Below, piece after piece: positions 6,250-14,112 of a stretch of 18,287 bases of DNA (its first letter is position 1; each line of letters starts with the position of its first letter). The DNA is from Flavobacteriaceae bacterium (GTDB lineage: Bacteria; Bacteroidota; Bacteroidia; Flavobacteriales; Flavobacteriaceae), in NCBI GenBank assembly GCA_030613745.1, contig JAUWLK010000019.1:1-18287 (forward strand). Direction: 5' to 3'. A program made the translations under genes and the position numbers. The notes below the pieces were generated by a model. It saw nothing but the letters and a program-made list of their open reading frames with translations. It ran no database searches and was not told the DNA's origin.

Positions 6250-7584
6250 TTAATAGGATACTTTTCTTTTTGAACCTGCTTTCATCAAACCATCATAATG
6301 ACGATTTAACAAATGTGCATTTATTTGCTGTAAGGTATCAATTGCAACACCTACCATAATTAATAAGGATGTTCCACCATAAAACATTGCCCATCCTGGT
6401 TGTACTCCTGCTTTTGTAATTATTGCAGGTAAAATTGCCAATAGTGCTAAAAATATCGATCCGGGTAAAGTAACTCGAGATAATATTGTATCTAAAAAAT
6501 CGGCAGTATCTTTACCTGGTCTAATTCCAGGAACAAATCCTCCGCCTCTTTTTAAATCGTCAGCCATTTTATTTGTAGGAATAGTAATTGCCGTATAAAA
6601 ATAACTAAAAATTATAATTAAAACAGCAAATAATAAACTATACCAAAATCCAAACATATCTTGAAATGCAACTCCAATGGATTTTATTGTACTATTCTCA
6701 GAAGTAGCTAATAAACCCGGTACAAACATTAATGCTTGTGCAAATATAATTGGCATAACTCCAGAAGAATTTAATTTTAATGGGATATATTGCCTAGCTC
6801 CAGCTGCATCTTTTATATTTCCTGCAACAGTTCTTCTGGCATATTGAACTTGAATTTTTCGAACCGCTGTAACTAAAAATACACTAGCTAAAATAACCAA
6901 GAACCAAATTACTATTTCTATTAAAATCATTATTAAACCACCATTTGATTGGTTTATTCTAGACGTTGCTTCTTGCATAAATGATGCTGGAAAACGAGCA
7001 ATAATACCAATCATAATCAATAATGAAATTCCATTACCAATTCCTTTATCTGTAATTTTTTCACCTAACCACATAGCAAATACAGTACCTGTAGTTAATA
7101 GCAATATTGAAGAAAACCAAAATGTAGCTCCGTGACCTAATAAAAATGCACTTTCAGGTATTCCTAAACTAGGTAAACTTATAATGTAAGTAGGGGCTTG
7201 AATTAATAAAATGGCGATTGTTAACCAACGGGTTATTTGATTTATTTTCTTTCTTCCGCTTTCTCCTTCTTTTTGTAATTTTTGCAAATAAGGAACTGCT
7301 ATACCCATTAATTGTACCACAATTGAAGCTGATATATATGGCATAATTCCTAAAGCCATAACAGAAGCTTTTGCAAATGCTCCTCCAGTAAACGCATTTA
7401 ATAAACCTAACAATCCATCTTGGGTTTTATTGGTTAAACCTGATAGCTGAGTTGGATCAATTCCTGGTAAAGGAACTTGAGCCGCCAAACGGTATACAAC
7501 CATTAGTCCTAATGTTATTAGAATTTTATTTCTAAGCTCTTCAATTTTCCAAATATCTTGGATGCTACTAATTAACTTTTTCAT
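6250..7584 (-). CDS. secY: Protein translocase subunit SecY
   Basis: Channel subunit of the SecYEG translocon in the inner membrane, passing unfolded proteins to the periplasm and inserting membrane proteins. It has 444 residues with about ten hydrophobic segments, starting near residues 20-36, 74-98, 119-137 and 153-173. Motifs seen: GITDKG-like EKITDKGIGNGISLLIM (175-191), PLKLNSSGVMPIIFAQ (268-283), GGGFVPGIRPGKDTADFL (347-364, cytosolic loop used by ribosome and SecA) and GGTSLLIMVGVAID (403-416). The short basic C-terminus ends SKRKVSY. It lies between rplO and infA in the conserved spc position. Confidence 0.99.
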   Translation of the reverse strand: MKKLISSIQDIWKIEELRNKILITLGLMVVYRLAAQVPLPGIDPTQLSGLTNKTQDGLLGLLNAFTGGAFAKASVMALGIMPYISASIVVQLMGIAVPYLQKLQKEGESGRKKINQITRWLTIAILLIQAPTYIISLPSLGIPESAFLLGHGATFWFSSILLLTTGTVFAMWLGEKITDKGIGNGISLLIMIGIIARFPASFMQEATSRINQSNGGLIMILIEIVIWFLVILASVFLVTAVRKIQVQYARRTVAGNIKDAAGARQYIPLKLNSSGVMPIIFAQALMFVPGLLATSENSTIKSIGVAFQDMFGFWYSLLFAVLIIIFSYFYTAITIPTNKMADDLKRGGGFVPGIRPGKDTADFLDTILSRVTLPGSIFLALLAILPAIITKAGVQPGWAMFYGGTSLLIMVGVAIDTLQQINAHLLNRHYDGLMKAGSKRKVSY

Positions 7585-7603
7585 TTAAATTAATATAATT
7601 TAA

Positions 7604-8053
7604 TTAAATGGTTGCTGCTTCTCCTCCAGCCTTTTCTATTGCTGCTTTTGCTGTAGCAGTATATTTATGAACCGAAACATTTAACTTAGCTTTTAATTCT
7701 CCTCTACCTAAAATCTTTATCAAATCGTTTTTACGTGCCAATCTGTTTTCAATTAAAACATCTATATTAACGGTATCTTTTATTTTACCATCATCAACAA
7801 GTTGTTGTAATTTATCCAAATTAATACCTTGGTATTCTTTACGATTTATATTGGTAAAACCAAATTTAGGTACTCTTCGTTGTAAAGGCATTTGACCTCC
7901 TTCAAAACCAATTTTTCTTGAGTAACCAGAACGTGATTTCTGTCCTTTATGACCTCTTGTAGCTGTCCCTCCTCTTCCAGAACCTTGACCTCTACCAATT
8001 CTTTTACCAGTTTTAACTGAACCTTTTGCAGGTTGTAAGTTATTTAATTGCAT
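7604..8053 (-). CDS. rplO: 50S ribosomal protein L15 (uL15)
   Basis: Late-assembling large-subunit protein whose extended N-terminus threads through 23S rRNA. It has 149 residues. The Gly/Arg-rich segment GRGQGSGRGGTATRGHKGQ (20-38), GFEGGQMPLQRRVPKFGF (49-66) and the C-terminal globular domain ending KAAIEKAGGEAATI match the family. The start has AAAGG a few bases upstream, the closest thing to a Shine-Dalgarno sequence among these genes, though it may be chance. Confidence 0.99.
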   Translation of the reverse strand: MQLNNLQPAKGSVKTGKRIGRGQGSGRGGTATRGHKGQKSRSGYSRKIGFEGGQMPLQRRVPKFGFTNINRKEYQGINLDKLQQLVDDGKIKDTVNIDVLIENRLARKNDLIKILGRGELKAKLNVSVHKYTATAKAAIEKAGGEAATI

Positions 8054-8065
8054 AACCTTTATATC

Positions 8066-8248
8066 TTATTTAATTTCTTCTACAGAAATTAGATGATTAA
8101 CTGTTTTTACCATTCCAAGGATTGATGGAGTAGCGTCATGTTCTACTACTTGATCAATCTTACGTAATCCTAATGCTTCAAGTGTTAACTTTTGATTTTT
8201 AGGACGTCTTATTTTACTACGTACTTGTTTTACTCTAATTTTTTTCAT
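8066..8248 (-). CDS. rpmD: 50S ribosomal protein L30 (uL30)
   Basis: Small 60-residue protein of the large subunit, bound to 23S rRNA domain II. KKIRVKQVRSKIRRPKNQK opens the chain, with the L30 signature IRRPKNQKLTLEALGLRK (13-30); ILGMVKTVNHLISVEEI closes it. The length is typical of bacterial short-form L30. It lies between rpsE and rplO with 12-bp gaps on each side. Confidence 0.98.
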   Translation of the reverse strand: MKKIRVKQVRSKIRRPKNQKLTLEALGLRKIDQVVEHDATPSILGMVKTVNHLISVEEIK

Positions 8249-8260
8249 CGTAAAATATAT

Positions 8261-8785
8261 TTATCCGTTGAATACTTTTTCTAATGAAATACCTCGCTGT
8301 CTAGCAATTGTATGTGCATCACGTAAGTTTAACAAAGCGTCAAAAGTTGCTTTTACAACATTATGAGGATTTGAAGAACCTTGTGATTTTGATAATACAT
8401 CATGAACACCCACTGATTCTAAAACCGCACGTACTGCACCACCTGCAATTACTCCTGTACCGTGAGAAGCTGGCTTTAAGAAAACTTTAGCTCCTCCATA
8501 TTTACCTTTTTGTTCATGAGGTAAAGTTTGCTTGATAATAGGAATTCTCACTAAGTTTTTCTTAGCATCTTCAATTGCTTTAGCTATAGCTGAAGCAACA
8601 TCGTGAGATTTACCCATACCATGGCCAACAACACCATCTCCATTTCCAACTACAACAATTGCAGCAAAACTAAAAGTTCTACCACCTTTGGTTACTTTTG
8701 TAACTCGTTGTACTCCTACCAAATGATCTTTCATATCTAATCCACTTGGTTTTACTCTTTCTATATTTTTATATTTTTTGTACAT
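8261..8785 (-). CDS. rpsE: 30S ribosomal protein S5 (uS5)
   Basis: Lines the mRNA entry channel and, with S4, affects decoding fidelity and helicase action. It has 174 residues. The double-stranded-RNA-binding-like S5 domain (about 19-85) holds HLVGVQRVTKVTKGGRTFSF (21-40) and GNGDGVVGHGMGKSHDVASA (47-66). The C-terminal domain has LKPASHGTGVIAGGAVRAVL (103-122). The start at 8785 (MYKKYKNIERVKPSG) agrees with the family in this phylum; an internal Met18 would remove family-like residues. Confidence 0.99.
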   Translation of the reverse strand: MYKKYKNIERVKPSGLDMKDHLVGVQRVTKVTKGGRTFSFAAIVVVGNGDGVVGHGMGKSHDVASAIAKAIEDAKKNLVRIPIIKQTLPHEQKGKYGGAKVFLKPASHGTGVIAGGAVRAVLESVGVHDVLSKSQGSSNPHNVVKATFDALLNLRDAHTIARQRGISLEKVFNG

Positions 8786-8794
8786 GGTATATTC

Positions 8795-9145
8795 TTAAAA
8801 TTTTAAACCTCCTTCTCTTGCTCCTTCAGCAAGTGCTTTTAATCTTCCGTGATATAAAAAACCGTTTCTGTCAAAACCACAAGTTTCAATTCCTTCTTTA
8901 CTAGCTTTTTCAGCTAAAGCTTTACCTACTGCATTTGCTATTTCAACTTTGGTTCCTTTTTCTAGTCCTTTAGTTCTTGAAGATACAGAAACTAAGGTAG
9001 TACCTGTAACATCATCAATTAATTGAGCAGAAATTTCTTTGTTACTTCTAAATACTGATAGCCTTGGTTTGCTAGCAGTTCCTGAAACAACCTTTCTTAT
9101 TCTATTTTTTATACGGTATCTTCTTTCGAGCTTTGTTAATGCCAT
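8795..9145 (-). CDS. rplR: 50S ribosomal protein L18 (uL18)
   Basis: Binds 5S rRNA in the central protuberance together with L5. It has 116 residues. Seen: basic N-terminus LTKLERRYRIKNRIRKVVSG, KPRLSVFRSNKEISAQLIDD (26-45), VGKALAEKASKEGIETCGFD and the closing FLYHGRLKALAEGAREGGLKF type motif. It follows rplF by 12 bp and precedes rpsE by 9 bp. Confidence 0.99.
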   Translation of the reverse strand: MALTKLERRYRIKNRIRKVVSGTASKPRLSVFRSNKEISAQLIDDVTGTTLVSVSSRTKGLEKGTKVEIANAVGKALAEKASKEGIETCGFDRNGFLYHGRLKALAEGAREGGLKF

Positions 9146-9157
9146 AACTATTATAAA

Positions 9158-9700
9158 TTATGCAGTTTTACCTGCTTTTCTTCTTAATTGTTCACCTACA
9201 AATTTAACTCCTTTACCTTTATATGGCTCTGGTTTACGCAATGAACGAATCTTTGCAGCTACTTGACCAACCAACTGTTTGTCAAAAGAAGTTAATTTAA
9301 TTATTGGATTTTTACCTTTTTCAGAAACTGTTTCAATCTTAACTTCAGGAGCAACATTTAAAACAATATTGTGTGAAAAACCTAAGGCTAAATCTAATTT
9401 CTGACCCTGAGTTGAAGCTCTGTATCCAACCCCAACCAATTCTAATTCTTTGGTCCAACCTGTAGAAACACCAATAATCATATTATTAATTAAAGCTCTA
9501 TACAAACCGTGTTTTGCACGATTGTCTTTACTTTCTAATGATCTTTCTAAAGTTAAGGTTCCATCCTCATTTTTTATCGCAATCTCACCAATGTTTTGAG
9601 ATAACTCGCCTAGCTTACCTTTAACGGTAACTACGTTGTCTTTAATATCAACGGTAACTCCTTCTGGAATTGCAATTGGGCTTTTTCCTATTCTTGACAT
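9158..9700 (-). CDS. rplF: 50S ribosomal protein L6 (uL6)
   Basis: Two-domain large-subunit protein near the factor-binding site and the L7/L12 stalk base. It has 180 residues: MSRIGKSPIAIPEGVTVDI (1-19), first domain to about residue 80, then the second domain containing GVGYRASTQGQKLDLALGFS (91-110) and the signature near KPEPYKGKGVKFVGEQLRRK (156-175). Length and ends are typical. Confidence 0.99.
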   Translation of the reverse strand: MSRIGKSPIAIPEGVTVDIKDNVVTVKGKLGELSQNIGEIAIKNEDGTLTLERSLESKDNRAKHGLYRALINNMIIGVSTGWTKELELVGVGYRASTQGQKLDLALGFSHNIVLNVAPEVKIETVSEKGKNPIIKLTSFDKQLVGQVAAKIRSLRKPEPYKGKGVKFVGEQLRRKAGKTA

Positions 9701-9712
9701 CTTAATTACTTT

Positions 9713-10111
9713 TTAATAAACGTAACACAATACTTCTCCACCTACATTTTCTTGACGAGCTTTTTTATTAGTCATCACACCTTTTGAAGTAGAAATAATT
9801 GCTATACCTAATCCGTTCAATACTCTTGGCATTTCAGTAGCATTGGCATACTTACGCAAACCTGGAGTACTGATTCGTTTAATTTGTTTTATTATTGGTT
9901 GCTTTGAAATTTTATCATATTTCAAAGCAATTTTAATACTATCCTGAACTTTATTTTCAATAAACTTATAACTTAAAATATAACCTTGATCAAATAAAAT
10001 TTTGGTTATTTCTTTTTTTAAGTTAGATGCTGGGATTTCAACAACTCTATGTTTTGCACTTGCAGCATTTCTAATTCTTGTTAAATAATCTGCTATTGGA
10101 TCTGTATACAT
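9713..10111 (-). CDS. rpsH: 30S ribosomal protein S8 (uS8)
   Basis: Primary binder of 16S rRNA helix 21; in E. coli it also represses the spc operon by binding mRNA near the L5 start. It has 132 residues. The N-terminal domain is MYTDPIADYLTRIRNAASAK; the C-terminal part has the S8 signature GLGIAIISTSKGVMTNKKAR (100-119) and ends GGEVLCYVY. It is preceded by a 63-bp gap with a hairpin (10130-10164), unlike most genes here, so local autoregulation is conceivable. Confidence 0.99.
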   Translation of the reverse strand: MYTDPIADYLTRIRNAASAKHRVVEIPASNLKKEITKILFDQGYILSYKFIENKVQDSIKIALKYDKISKQPIIKQIKRISTPGLRKYANATEMPRVLNGLGIAIISTSKGVMTNKKARQENVGGEVLCYVY

Positions 10112-10129
10112 ATTTTTTAATTTGCGATT

Positions 10130-10164
10130 TTGGTTTTTAACTTATTTGTTAAACCTGAAACCAA
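10130..10164 (-). repeat. Hairpin in the rpsN-rpsH gap
   Basis: TTGGTTT 10130-10136 pairs with AAACCAA 10158-10164, continued by TTAAC 10137-10141 with GTTAA 10148-10152. The loop is 6 nt and there is a 5-nt one-sided bulge (10153-10157). An alternative register pairs GGTTT and AAC with GTTAAACC (10148-10155). It ends 18 bases before the rpsH start and fills about half of a 63-bp gap between genes that elsewhere are 2-13 bp apart. It could be a translational control site for S8 or a processing site. No T-run follows, so it is not a terminator. Confidence 0.45.
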
Positions 10165-10174
10165 TTATTTAATT

Positions 10175-10444
10175 TTACCAACTTGCTTTTTTTACACCTG
10201 GTATCAATCCTTGATTAGCCATTTCACGAAATGTTACACGAGAAATACCAAATTGACGCATATAGCCTTTAGGACGACCTGTTATTTTACAACGGTTGTG
10301 CATACGAACAGGTGATGCATTTTTTGGTAATTTTTGCAATGCTTCGTAATCACCAGCTTCTTTTAAAGCCTTTCTTTTCTCAGCATATTTTGCAACAGTT
10401 TTAGCTCTTTTTACTTCACGAGCTTTCATTGATTCTTTTGCCAT
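10175..10444 (-). CDS. rpsN: 30S ribosomal protein S14 (uS14), zinc-free form
   Basis: Head protein of the small subunit near the A and P sites. At 89 residues it is the longer, zinc-independent type: only one Cys (52) is present instead of two CxxC pairs. RMHNRCKITGRPKGYMRQFG (47-66) followed by ISRVTFREMANQGLIPGVKK is the family signature, ending SW. It starts two bases after the rplE stop. Confidence 0.99.
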   Translation of the reverse strand: MAKESMKAREVKRAKTVAKYAEKRKALKEAGDYEALQKLPKNASPVRMHNRCKITGRPKGYMRQFGISRVTFREMANQGLIPGVKKASW

Positions 10445-10446
10445 CT

Positions 10447-10998
10447 TTAATTCTTTTTAAATGGTATACCTAATTCGTGTAATAATGATTTTGCCTCTTT
10501 ATCGGTTTTAGCAGAAGTTACAAAAGTAATATCCATACCACCAATTTTATTTACTTTATCAATATTTATTTCAGGAAATATAATTTGTTCTGTAATTCCT
10601 AAAGTATAATTTCCTCTTCCATCAAAACTATTAGCTTTTACGCCTTTAAAATCTCTTACTCGAGGTAATGATGCAGTAACTAATCTATCTAAAAACTCAT
10701 ACATTTTTTGTTCGCGTAAAGTTACTTTAACTCCAATTGGCATTCCTTTACGTAATTTAAATGATGCAATATCTTTTTTAGAAATTGTAACAATTGGTTT
10801 TTGACCAGTTATTGCAGTTAATTCATCTACAGCATAATCAATCAGTTTTTTATCGGCAATTGCATCACCAACACCTTTACTAATAACAATTTTTTGTAAT
10901 TTAGGTACTTGCATTACATTTTTGTAACCGAACTCTTCGACCAAAGCAGGTTTTATTCTGCTATTGTAATCTTCTTTAAGTCTTGGCATATTTTCCAT
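10447..10998 (-). CDS. rplE: 50S ribosomal protein L5 (uL5)
   Basis: Binds 5S rRNA and forms bridge B1b with S13 in the central protuberance. It has 183 residues. PRLKEDYNSRIKPALVEEFG (5-24), QVPKLQKIVISKGVGDA (30-46), TGQKPIVTISKKDIASFKLR (64-83), DRLVTASLPRVRDFKGV (104-120) and GITEQIIFPEI (134-144) all match. I use Met1 at 10998; Met4 would also be possible, but the longer form has the family's usual length. It starts two bases after the rplX stop. Confidence 0.99.
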   Translation of the reverse strand: MENMPRLKEDYNSRIKPALVEEFGYKNVMQVPKLQKIVISKGVGDAIADKKLIDYAVDELTAITGQKPIVTISKKDIASFKLRKGMPIGVKVTLREQKMYEFLDRLVTASLPRVRDFKGVKANSFDGRGNYTLGITEQIIFPEINIDKVNKIGGMDITFVTSAKTDKEAKSLLHELGIPFKKN

Positions 10999-11000
10999 AA

Positions 11001-11309
11001 CTATATTACTTCTTTAGATTTTTTTGAAAACCTAACTTTATTATCTCCTTCTATACGATATCCAACTTTTACAGTTTCACCATTTTCAACTAACATTAAA
11101 TTTGAAATATGAAGTGGTGCTTCTTTTTTAACGATACCCCCTTGAGGATTCTCTGCACTAGGTTTAGTGTGCTTAGAGATCATGTTTACTCCTTCTACAA
11201 TTGCTTTATTCTTTTCAATAAAAACTTTAACAATTTTTCCTTCTTCACCTTTGTGATCTCCTGCAATTACTCTTACTGTATCCCCAGTTTTAATTTTTAA
11301 TTTTGTCAT
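11001..11309 (-). CDS. rplX: 50S ribosomal protein L24 (uL24)
   Basis: Assembly initiator of the large subunit, located near the tunnel exit. It has 102 residues. The KOW motif is near the N-terminus, KIKTGDTVRVIAGDHKGEEG (4-23), then GKIVKVFIEKNKAIVEGVNM, and NPQGGIVKKEAPLHISNLML. Length and layout are typical of bacterial L24. Confidence 0.99.
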   Translation of the reverse strand: MTKLKIKTGDTVRVIAGDHKGEEGKIVKVFIEKNKAIVEGVNMISKHTKPSAENPQGGIVKKEAPLHISNLMLVENGETVKVGYRIEGDNKVRFSKKSKEVI

Positions 11310-11321
11310 CTTAATAACTTA

Positions 11322-11693
11322 TTAAAGCACTTCTGGTGCTAATGATACAATTTTCATGAATTGTTTTTCACGAAGCTCTCTAGCTACTGGCCCAAATACA
11401 CGAGTACCTTTCATTTCTCCTGAAGTAGAATCTAATAAAACACAAGCATTATCATCAAATCTAATATATGATCCATCTTTACGTCTTACTTCTTTTATGG
11501 TTCTAATTACTACGGCTCTTGAAACTTGACCTTTCTTTACAGTACCATTTGGTGTAGCGTCTTTTATTGCTACTACAATTTTATCTCCTACTGATGCGTA
11601 ACGTTTCTTTGTTCCGCCAAGCACACGAATTACAAGAGCATCTTTTGCTCCAGTATTATCGGCTACTTTTAATCTTGATTCTTGTTGTAACAT
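11322..11693 (-). CDS. rplN: 50S ribosomal protein L14 (uL14)
   Basis: Large-subunit protein at the subunit interface, forming bridges with 16S rRNA and contacting L19. It has 123 residues: MLQQESRLKVADNTGAKDAL (1-20), ASVGDKIVVAIKDATPNG, RKDGSYIRFDDNACVLLD and GTRVFGPVARELREKQFMKI. It starts two bases after the rpsQ stop. Confidence 0.99.
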   Translation of the reverse strand: MLQQESRLKVADNTGAKDALVIRVLGGTKKRYASVGDKIVVAIKDATPNGTVKKGQVSRAVVIRTIKEVRRKDGSYIRFDDNACVLLDSTSGEMKGTRVFGPVARELREKQFMKIVSLAPEVL

Positions 11694-11695
11694 AA

Positions 11696-11953
11696 TTATT
11701 TAGCTCTTTCTAAGATTTCTACTAATCTCCAACGCTTGGTTTTACTTAACGGACGTGTTTCCATTATTTTAACTGTATCTCCAATATTGCAATCATTTTT
11801 TTCATCGTGTGCTACATACCTTTTGGTATTTAACACATATTTACCGTACATAGGATGTTTTACACGTTTCATTTCTGAAACAATAATAGACTTCTCCATT
11901 TTGTTGCTTGAAACTACACCTATTCTTTCTTTTCTAAGATTTCTTTTTTCCAT
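11696..11953 (-). CDS. rpsQ: 30S ribosomal protein S17 (uS17)
   Basis: Small-subunit body protein with an OB fold that binds 16S rRNA 5' domain early in assembly. It has 85 residues: RKERIGVVSSNKMEKSIIVS (7-26), RVKHPMYGKYVLNTKRYVAH and CNIGDTVKIMETRPLSKTKR, which is the S17 signature. It lies 13 bp after rpmC and is the first gene of the spc-like section. Confidence 0.99.
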   Translation of the reverse strand: MEKRNLRKERIGVVSSNKMEKSIIVSEMKRVKHPMYGKYVLNTKRYVAHDEKNDCNIGDTVKIMETRPLSKTKRWRLVEILERAK

Positions 11954-11966
11954 CTTTTCTAATAAA

Positions 11967-12164
11967 TTACAATTGTTGTAATTCTCTTTTAGTTAATTCT
12001 GTAGCAATTCTTGCAACTGTTTTACGAACAGTTTTTAATTGCATAGGAGTTTCTAAAGGTGAAATTGCATGTGCAAGTTTCAAATCAGTATAACTTTTTT
12101 TGAAAATTTTAAATTTTTCTTTTAAATCTTCAACTGATAATTCTTTAATTTCCGATTGTTTCAT
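11967..12164 (-). CDS. rpmC: 50S ribosomal protein L29 (uL29)
   Basis: Small alpha-hairpin protein at the tunnel exit, next to L23, where it helps form the landing site of exit-site factors. It has 65 residues: MKQSEIKELSVEDLKEKF (1-18) and the L29 signature around QLKTVRKTVARIATELTKRE. It is preceded by a 67-bp gap holding a hairpin. Confidence 0.98.
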   Translation of the reverse strand: MKQSEIKELSVEDLKEKFKIFKKSYTDLKLAHAISPLETPMQLKTVRKTVARIATELTKRELQQL

Positions 12165-12194
12165 GTGTTTTATGTTAAAATTTGTTTCACATGT

Positions 12195-12216
12195 AATCTT
12201 ATAAATATATAAGATT
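12195..12216 (-). repeat. Perfect A/T-rich hairpin in the rplP-rpmC gap
   Basis: AATCTTATA 12195-12203 pairs perfectly with TATAAGATT 12208-12216, with a 4-nt loop AATA. It lies about midway in the 67-bp gap between the rplP stop and the rpmC start. No T-run follows on the minus strand, so termination is unlikely. It could be an RNA processing or stabilising hairpin, a protein-binding palindrome, or chance in A/T-rich DNA. Confidence 0.4.
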
Positions 12217-12231
12217 TCATCTTCTTAAAAA

Positions 12232-12660
12232 TTAAGCGTTGTCAAAATCTCGCGCAACTACAAATTTGGTTTTTACTGGTAATTTTTGTGCGGCTAATCG
12301 CAATGCTTCTTTTGCCACTTCAATAGATACACCACCTATTTCAAACATTATTCTACCTGGTTTTACTACAGCAACAAAATATTCAGGAGCACCTTTACCT
12401 TTACCCATACGTACTTCTAAAGGTTTTTTAGTAATCGGTTTATCCGGAAATATTTTAATCCATAAACTACCTTGTCTTTTCATATATCGAGTTGCAGCAA
12501 TACGAGCAGCTTCTATTTGACGTGAGGTAAGTAAATTTTGTTCTAAAGATTTTATCCCGAACATCCCGTTTGAAAGTTGATGACCTCTTTGCGAGTTCCC
12601 TTTCATATTACCTTTACCTTTCTGTACTTTACGATATTTTACTCTCTTTGGTTGTAACAT
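12232..12660 (-). CDS. rplP: 50S ribosomal protein L16 (uL16)
   Basis: Helps place A-site tRNA near the peptidyl transferase centre and completes 50S maturation. It has 142 residues. MLQPKRVKYRKVQKGKG (1-17), QIEAARIAATRYMKRQGSLW (48-67) and IKIFPDKPITKKPLEVRMGK (68-87) contain both L16 signatures, with GKGKGAPEYFVAVVKPGRIM following. The C-terminus ends ARDFDNA. Confidence 0.99.
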   Translation of the reverse strand: MLQPKRVKYRKVQKGKGNMKGNSQRGHQLSNGMFGIKSLEQNLLTSRQIEAARIAATRYMKRQGSLWIKIFPDKPITKKPLEVRMGKGKGAPEYFVAVVKPGRIMFEIGGVSIEVAKEALRLAAQKLPVKTKFVVARDFDNA

Positions 12661-12679
12661 TTTTTAAACTTTAAAAAAT

Positions 12680-13399
12680 TTATCTTCTGCGAGGTTTATT
12701 TCTTCCAAATCCTCCTTTATTAGCACCACCTTTGCCTTTTTTTGACAAACCAACTAATGGATTCAATTCTCTCTTACCATAAACTTCACCTTTCATAATC
12801 CATACTTTAACACCTATTTTACCATAAGTAGTATTAGATTCTTCTAGTGCATAATCAATGTCTGCTCTAAATGTAGAAAGAGGAATTCTACCGTCTTTAT
12901 AACTTTCAGAACGTGCCATTTCAGCTCCGTTTAAACGACCTGAAATTTGTACTTTTATACCTTCAGCATTCATTCTCATTGTTGCAGATATAGCCATTTT
13001 GATTGCTCTTCTATATGAAATTCTATTTTCAATTTGACGGGCAATACTTGCGGCTACTAATTTTGCATCAAGTTCTGGGCGTTTAATTTCAAAGATATTG
13101 ATTTGCACTTCTTTCCCTGTAATCTTTTTAAGCTCTTCTTTTAACTTGTCTACCTCTTGACCACCTTTCCCAATAATAATACCCGGACGAGCAGTAGTGA
13201 TAGTAACGGTTACAAGTTTAAGAGTACGCTCAATAATTACTCTAGAGACACTTGCTCTATTTAATCTAGCAAAAATATATTTACGAATCTTATTGTCTTC
13301 AGCAAGTTTATCACCGTAGTCATTTCCACCATACCAGTTAGATTCCCAACCTCTGATGATTCCTAAACGATTTCCTATTGGATTTGTCTTCTGTCCCAT
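12680..13399 (-). CDS. rpsC: 30S ribosomal protein S3 (uS3)
   Basis: Forms the mRNA entry site with S4 and S5 and takes part in ribosomal helicase activity. It has 239 residues. MGQKTNPIGNRLGIIRGWES (1-20); type II KH domain about 40-110 with GKGG at 77-80; Arg130, Arg131 and Lys134 match the E. coli helicase residues Arg131, Arg132 and Lys135. The C-terminal signature lies around 148-206, followed by a Gly/Lys/Arg-rich tail ending NKPRRR. Confidence 0.99.
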   Translation of the reverse strand: MGQKTNPIGNRLGIIRGWESNWYGGNDYGDKLAEDNKIRKYIFARLNRASVSRVIIERTLKLVTVTITTARPGIIIGKGGQEVDKLKEELKKITGKEVQINIFEIKRPELDAKLVAASIARQIENRISYRRAIKMAISATMRMNAEGIKVQISGRLNGAEMARSESYKDGRIPLSTFRADIDYALEESNTTYGKIGVKVWIMKGEVYGKRELNPLVGLSKKGKGGANKGGFGRNKPRRR

Positions 13400-13407
13400 G
13401 CTATATA

Positions 13408-13812
13408 TTAATTGCTTAAATTATTTGTTCCTAAAATCAACGTTACGTGATTTGAACGTTTTCTAATTCTGTGTGCACGACCTTGTGGTGCAGTACGTAA
13501 TCTTTTCAACATTGTAGCACTATCAACATAAATTTCTTTTACAAACAATCCGGCATCTTCAATATTTGCATCTTCATTTTTAGCTTGCCAGTTTGCAATT
13601 GCTGATAACATTAATTTTTCAAGATTTATAGATGCTTCTTTAGGATGAAACTTTAATATTTGAAGTGCTCTTTCAACTTCAACACCTCTTACTAAGTCAG
13701 CTACTAAACGCATCTTTCTTGGTGATGTAGGACAACCATTAAGTTTAGCTACATAAGAATTTTTACGTGCTTCTTTTAGTTGATTGGCTCTTAATTTTTT
13801 TCGAACTCCCAT
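13408..13812 (-). CDS. rplV: 50S ribosomal protein L22 (uL22)
   Basis: Lines the peptide exit tunnel with a long beta hairpin. It has 134 residues. SPRKMRLVADLVRGVEVERA (30-49), KEASINLEKLMLSAIANWQA and the hairpin region MLKRLRTAPQGRAHRIRKRS (101-120) are conserved. It has an N-terminal extension of about 15-20 residues relative to the 110-residue E. coli protein, as is usual in this phylum. Confidence 0.99.
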   Translation of the reverse strand: MGVRKKLRANQLKEARKNSYVAKLNGCPTSPRKMRLVADLVRGVEVERALQILKFHPKEASINLEKLMLSAIANWQAKNEDANIEDAGLFVKEIYVDSATMLKRLRTAPQGRAHRIRKRSNHVTLILGTNNLSN

Positions 13813-13821
13813 AATTACAAT

Positions 13822-14100
13822 CTATTTTTTTCCTTTATTTCTAGATCCTGCATGTCCTCTAAACGAACGTGTAGGTGAAAATTCACCTAATTTATGTCCT
13901 ACCATATTTTCAGTAATATATACTGGTACAAATTGGCGACCATTGTGTACACCGATTGTTTGTCCAACAAAATCAGGTGTGATCATTGAGGCTCTTGACC
14001 AAGTTTTAATAACTGTCTTTTTGCCTGAATCTATATTATTTTGGACTTTTCTTTCTAATTTAAAGAAAACATAAGGTCCTTTTTTTAATGAACGTGCCAT
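13822..14100 (-). CDS. rpsS: 30S ribosomal protein S19 (uS19)
   Basis: Head protein paired with S13 near the A-site finger. It has 92 residues: MARSLKKGPYVFFKLERKVQ (1-20), TWSRASMITPDFVGQTIGVH (33-52), and the S19 signature FVPVYITENMVGHKLGEFSP (57-76). It lies 12 bp after rplB and 9 bp before rplV. Confidence 0.99.
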   Translation of the reverse strand: MARSLKKGPYVFFKLERKVQNNIDSGKKTVIKTWSRASMITPDFVGQTIGVHNGRQFVPVYITENMVGHKLGEFSPTRSFRGHAGSRNKGKK

Positions 14101-14112
14101 ACTTTTATCTAA

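Noticed and set aside
10130..10315. Plus-strand open frame over rpsN
   Set aside because: Antisense shadow of rpsN and the hairpin gap; composition typical of reverse reading.
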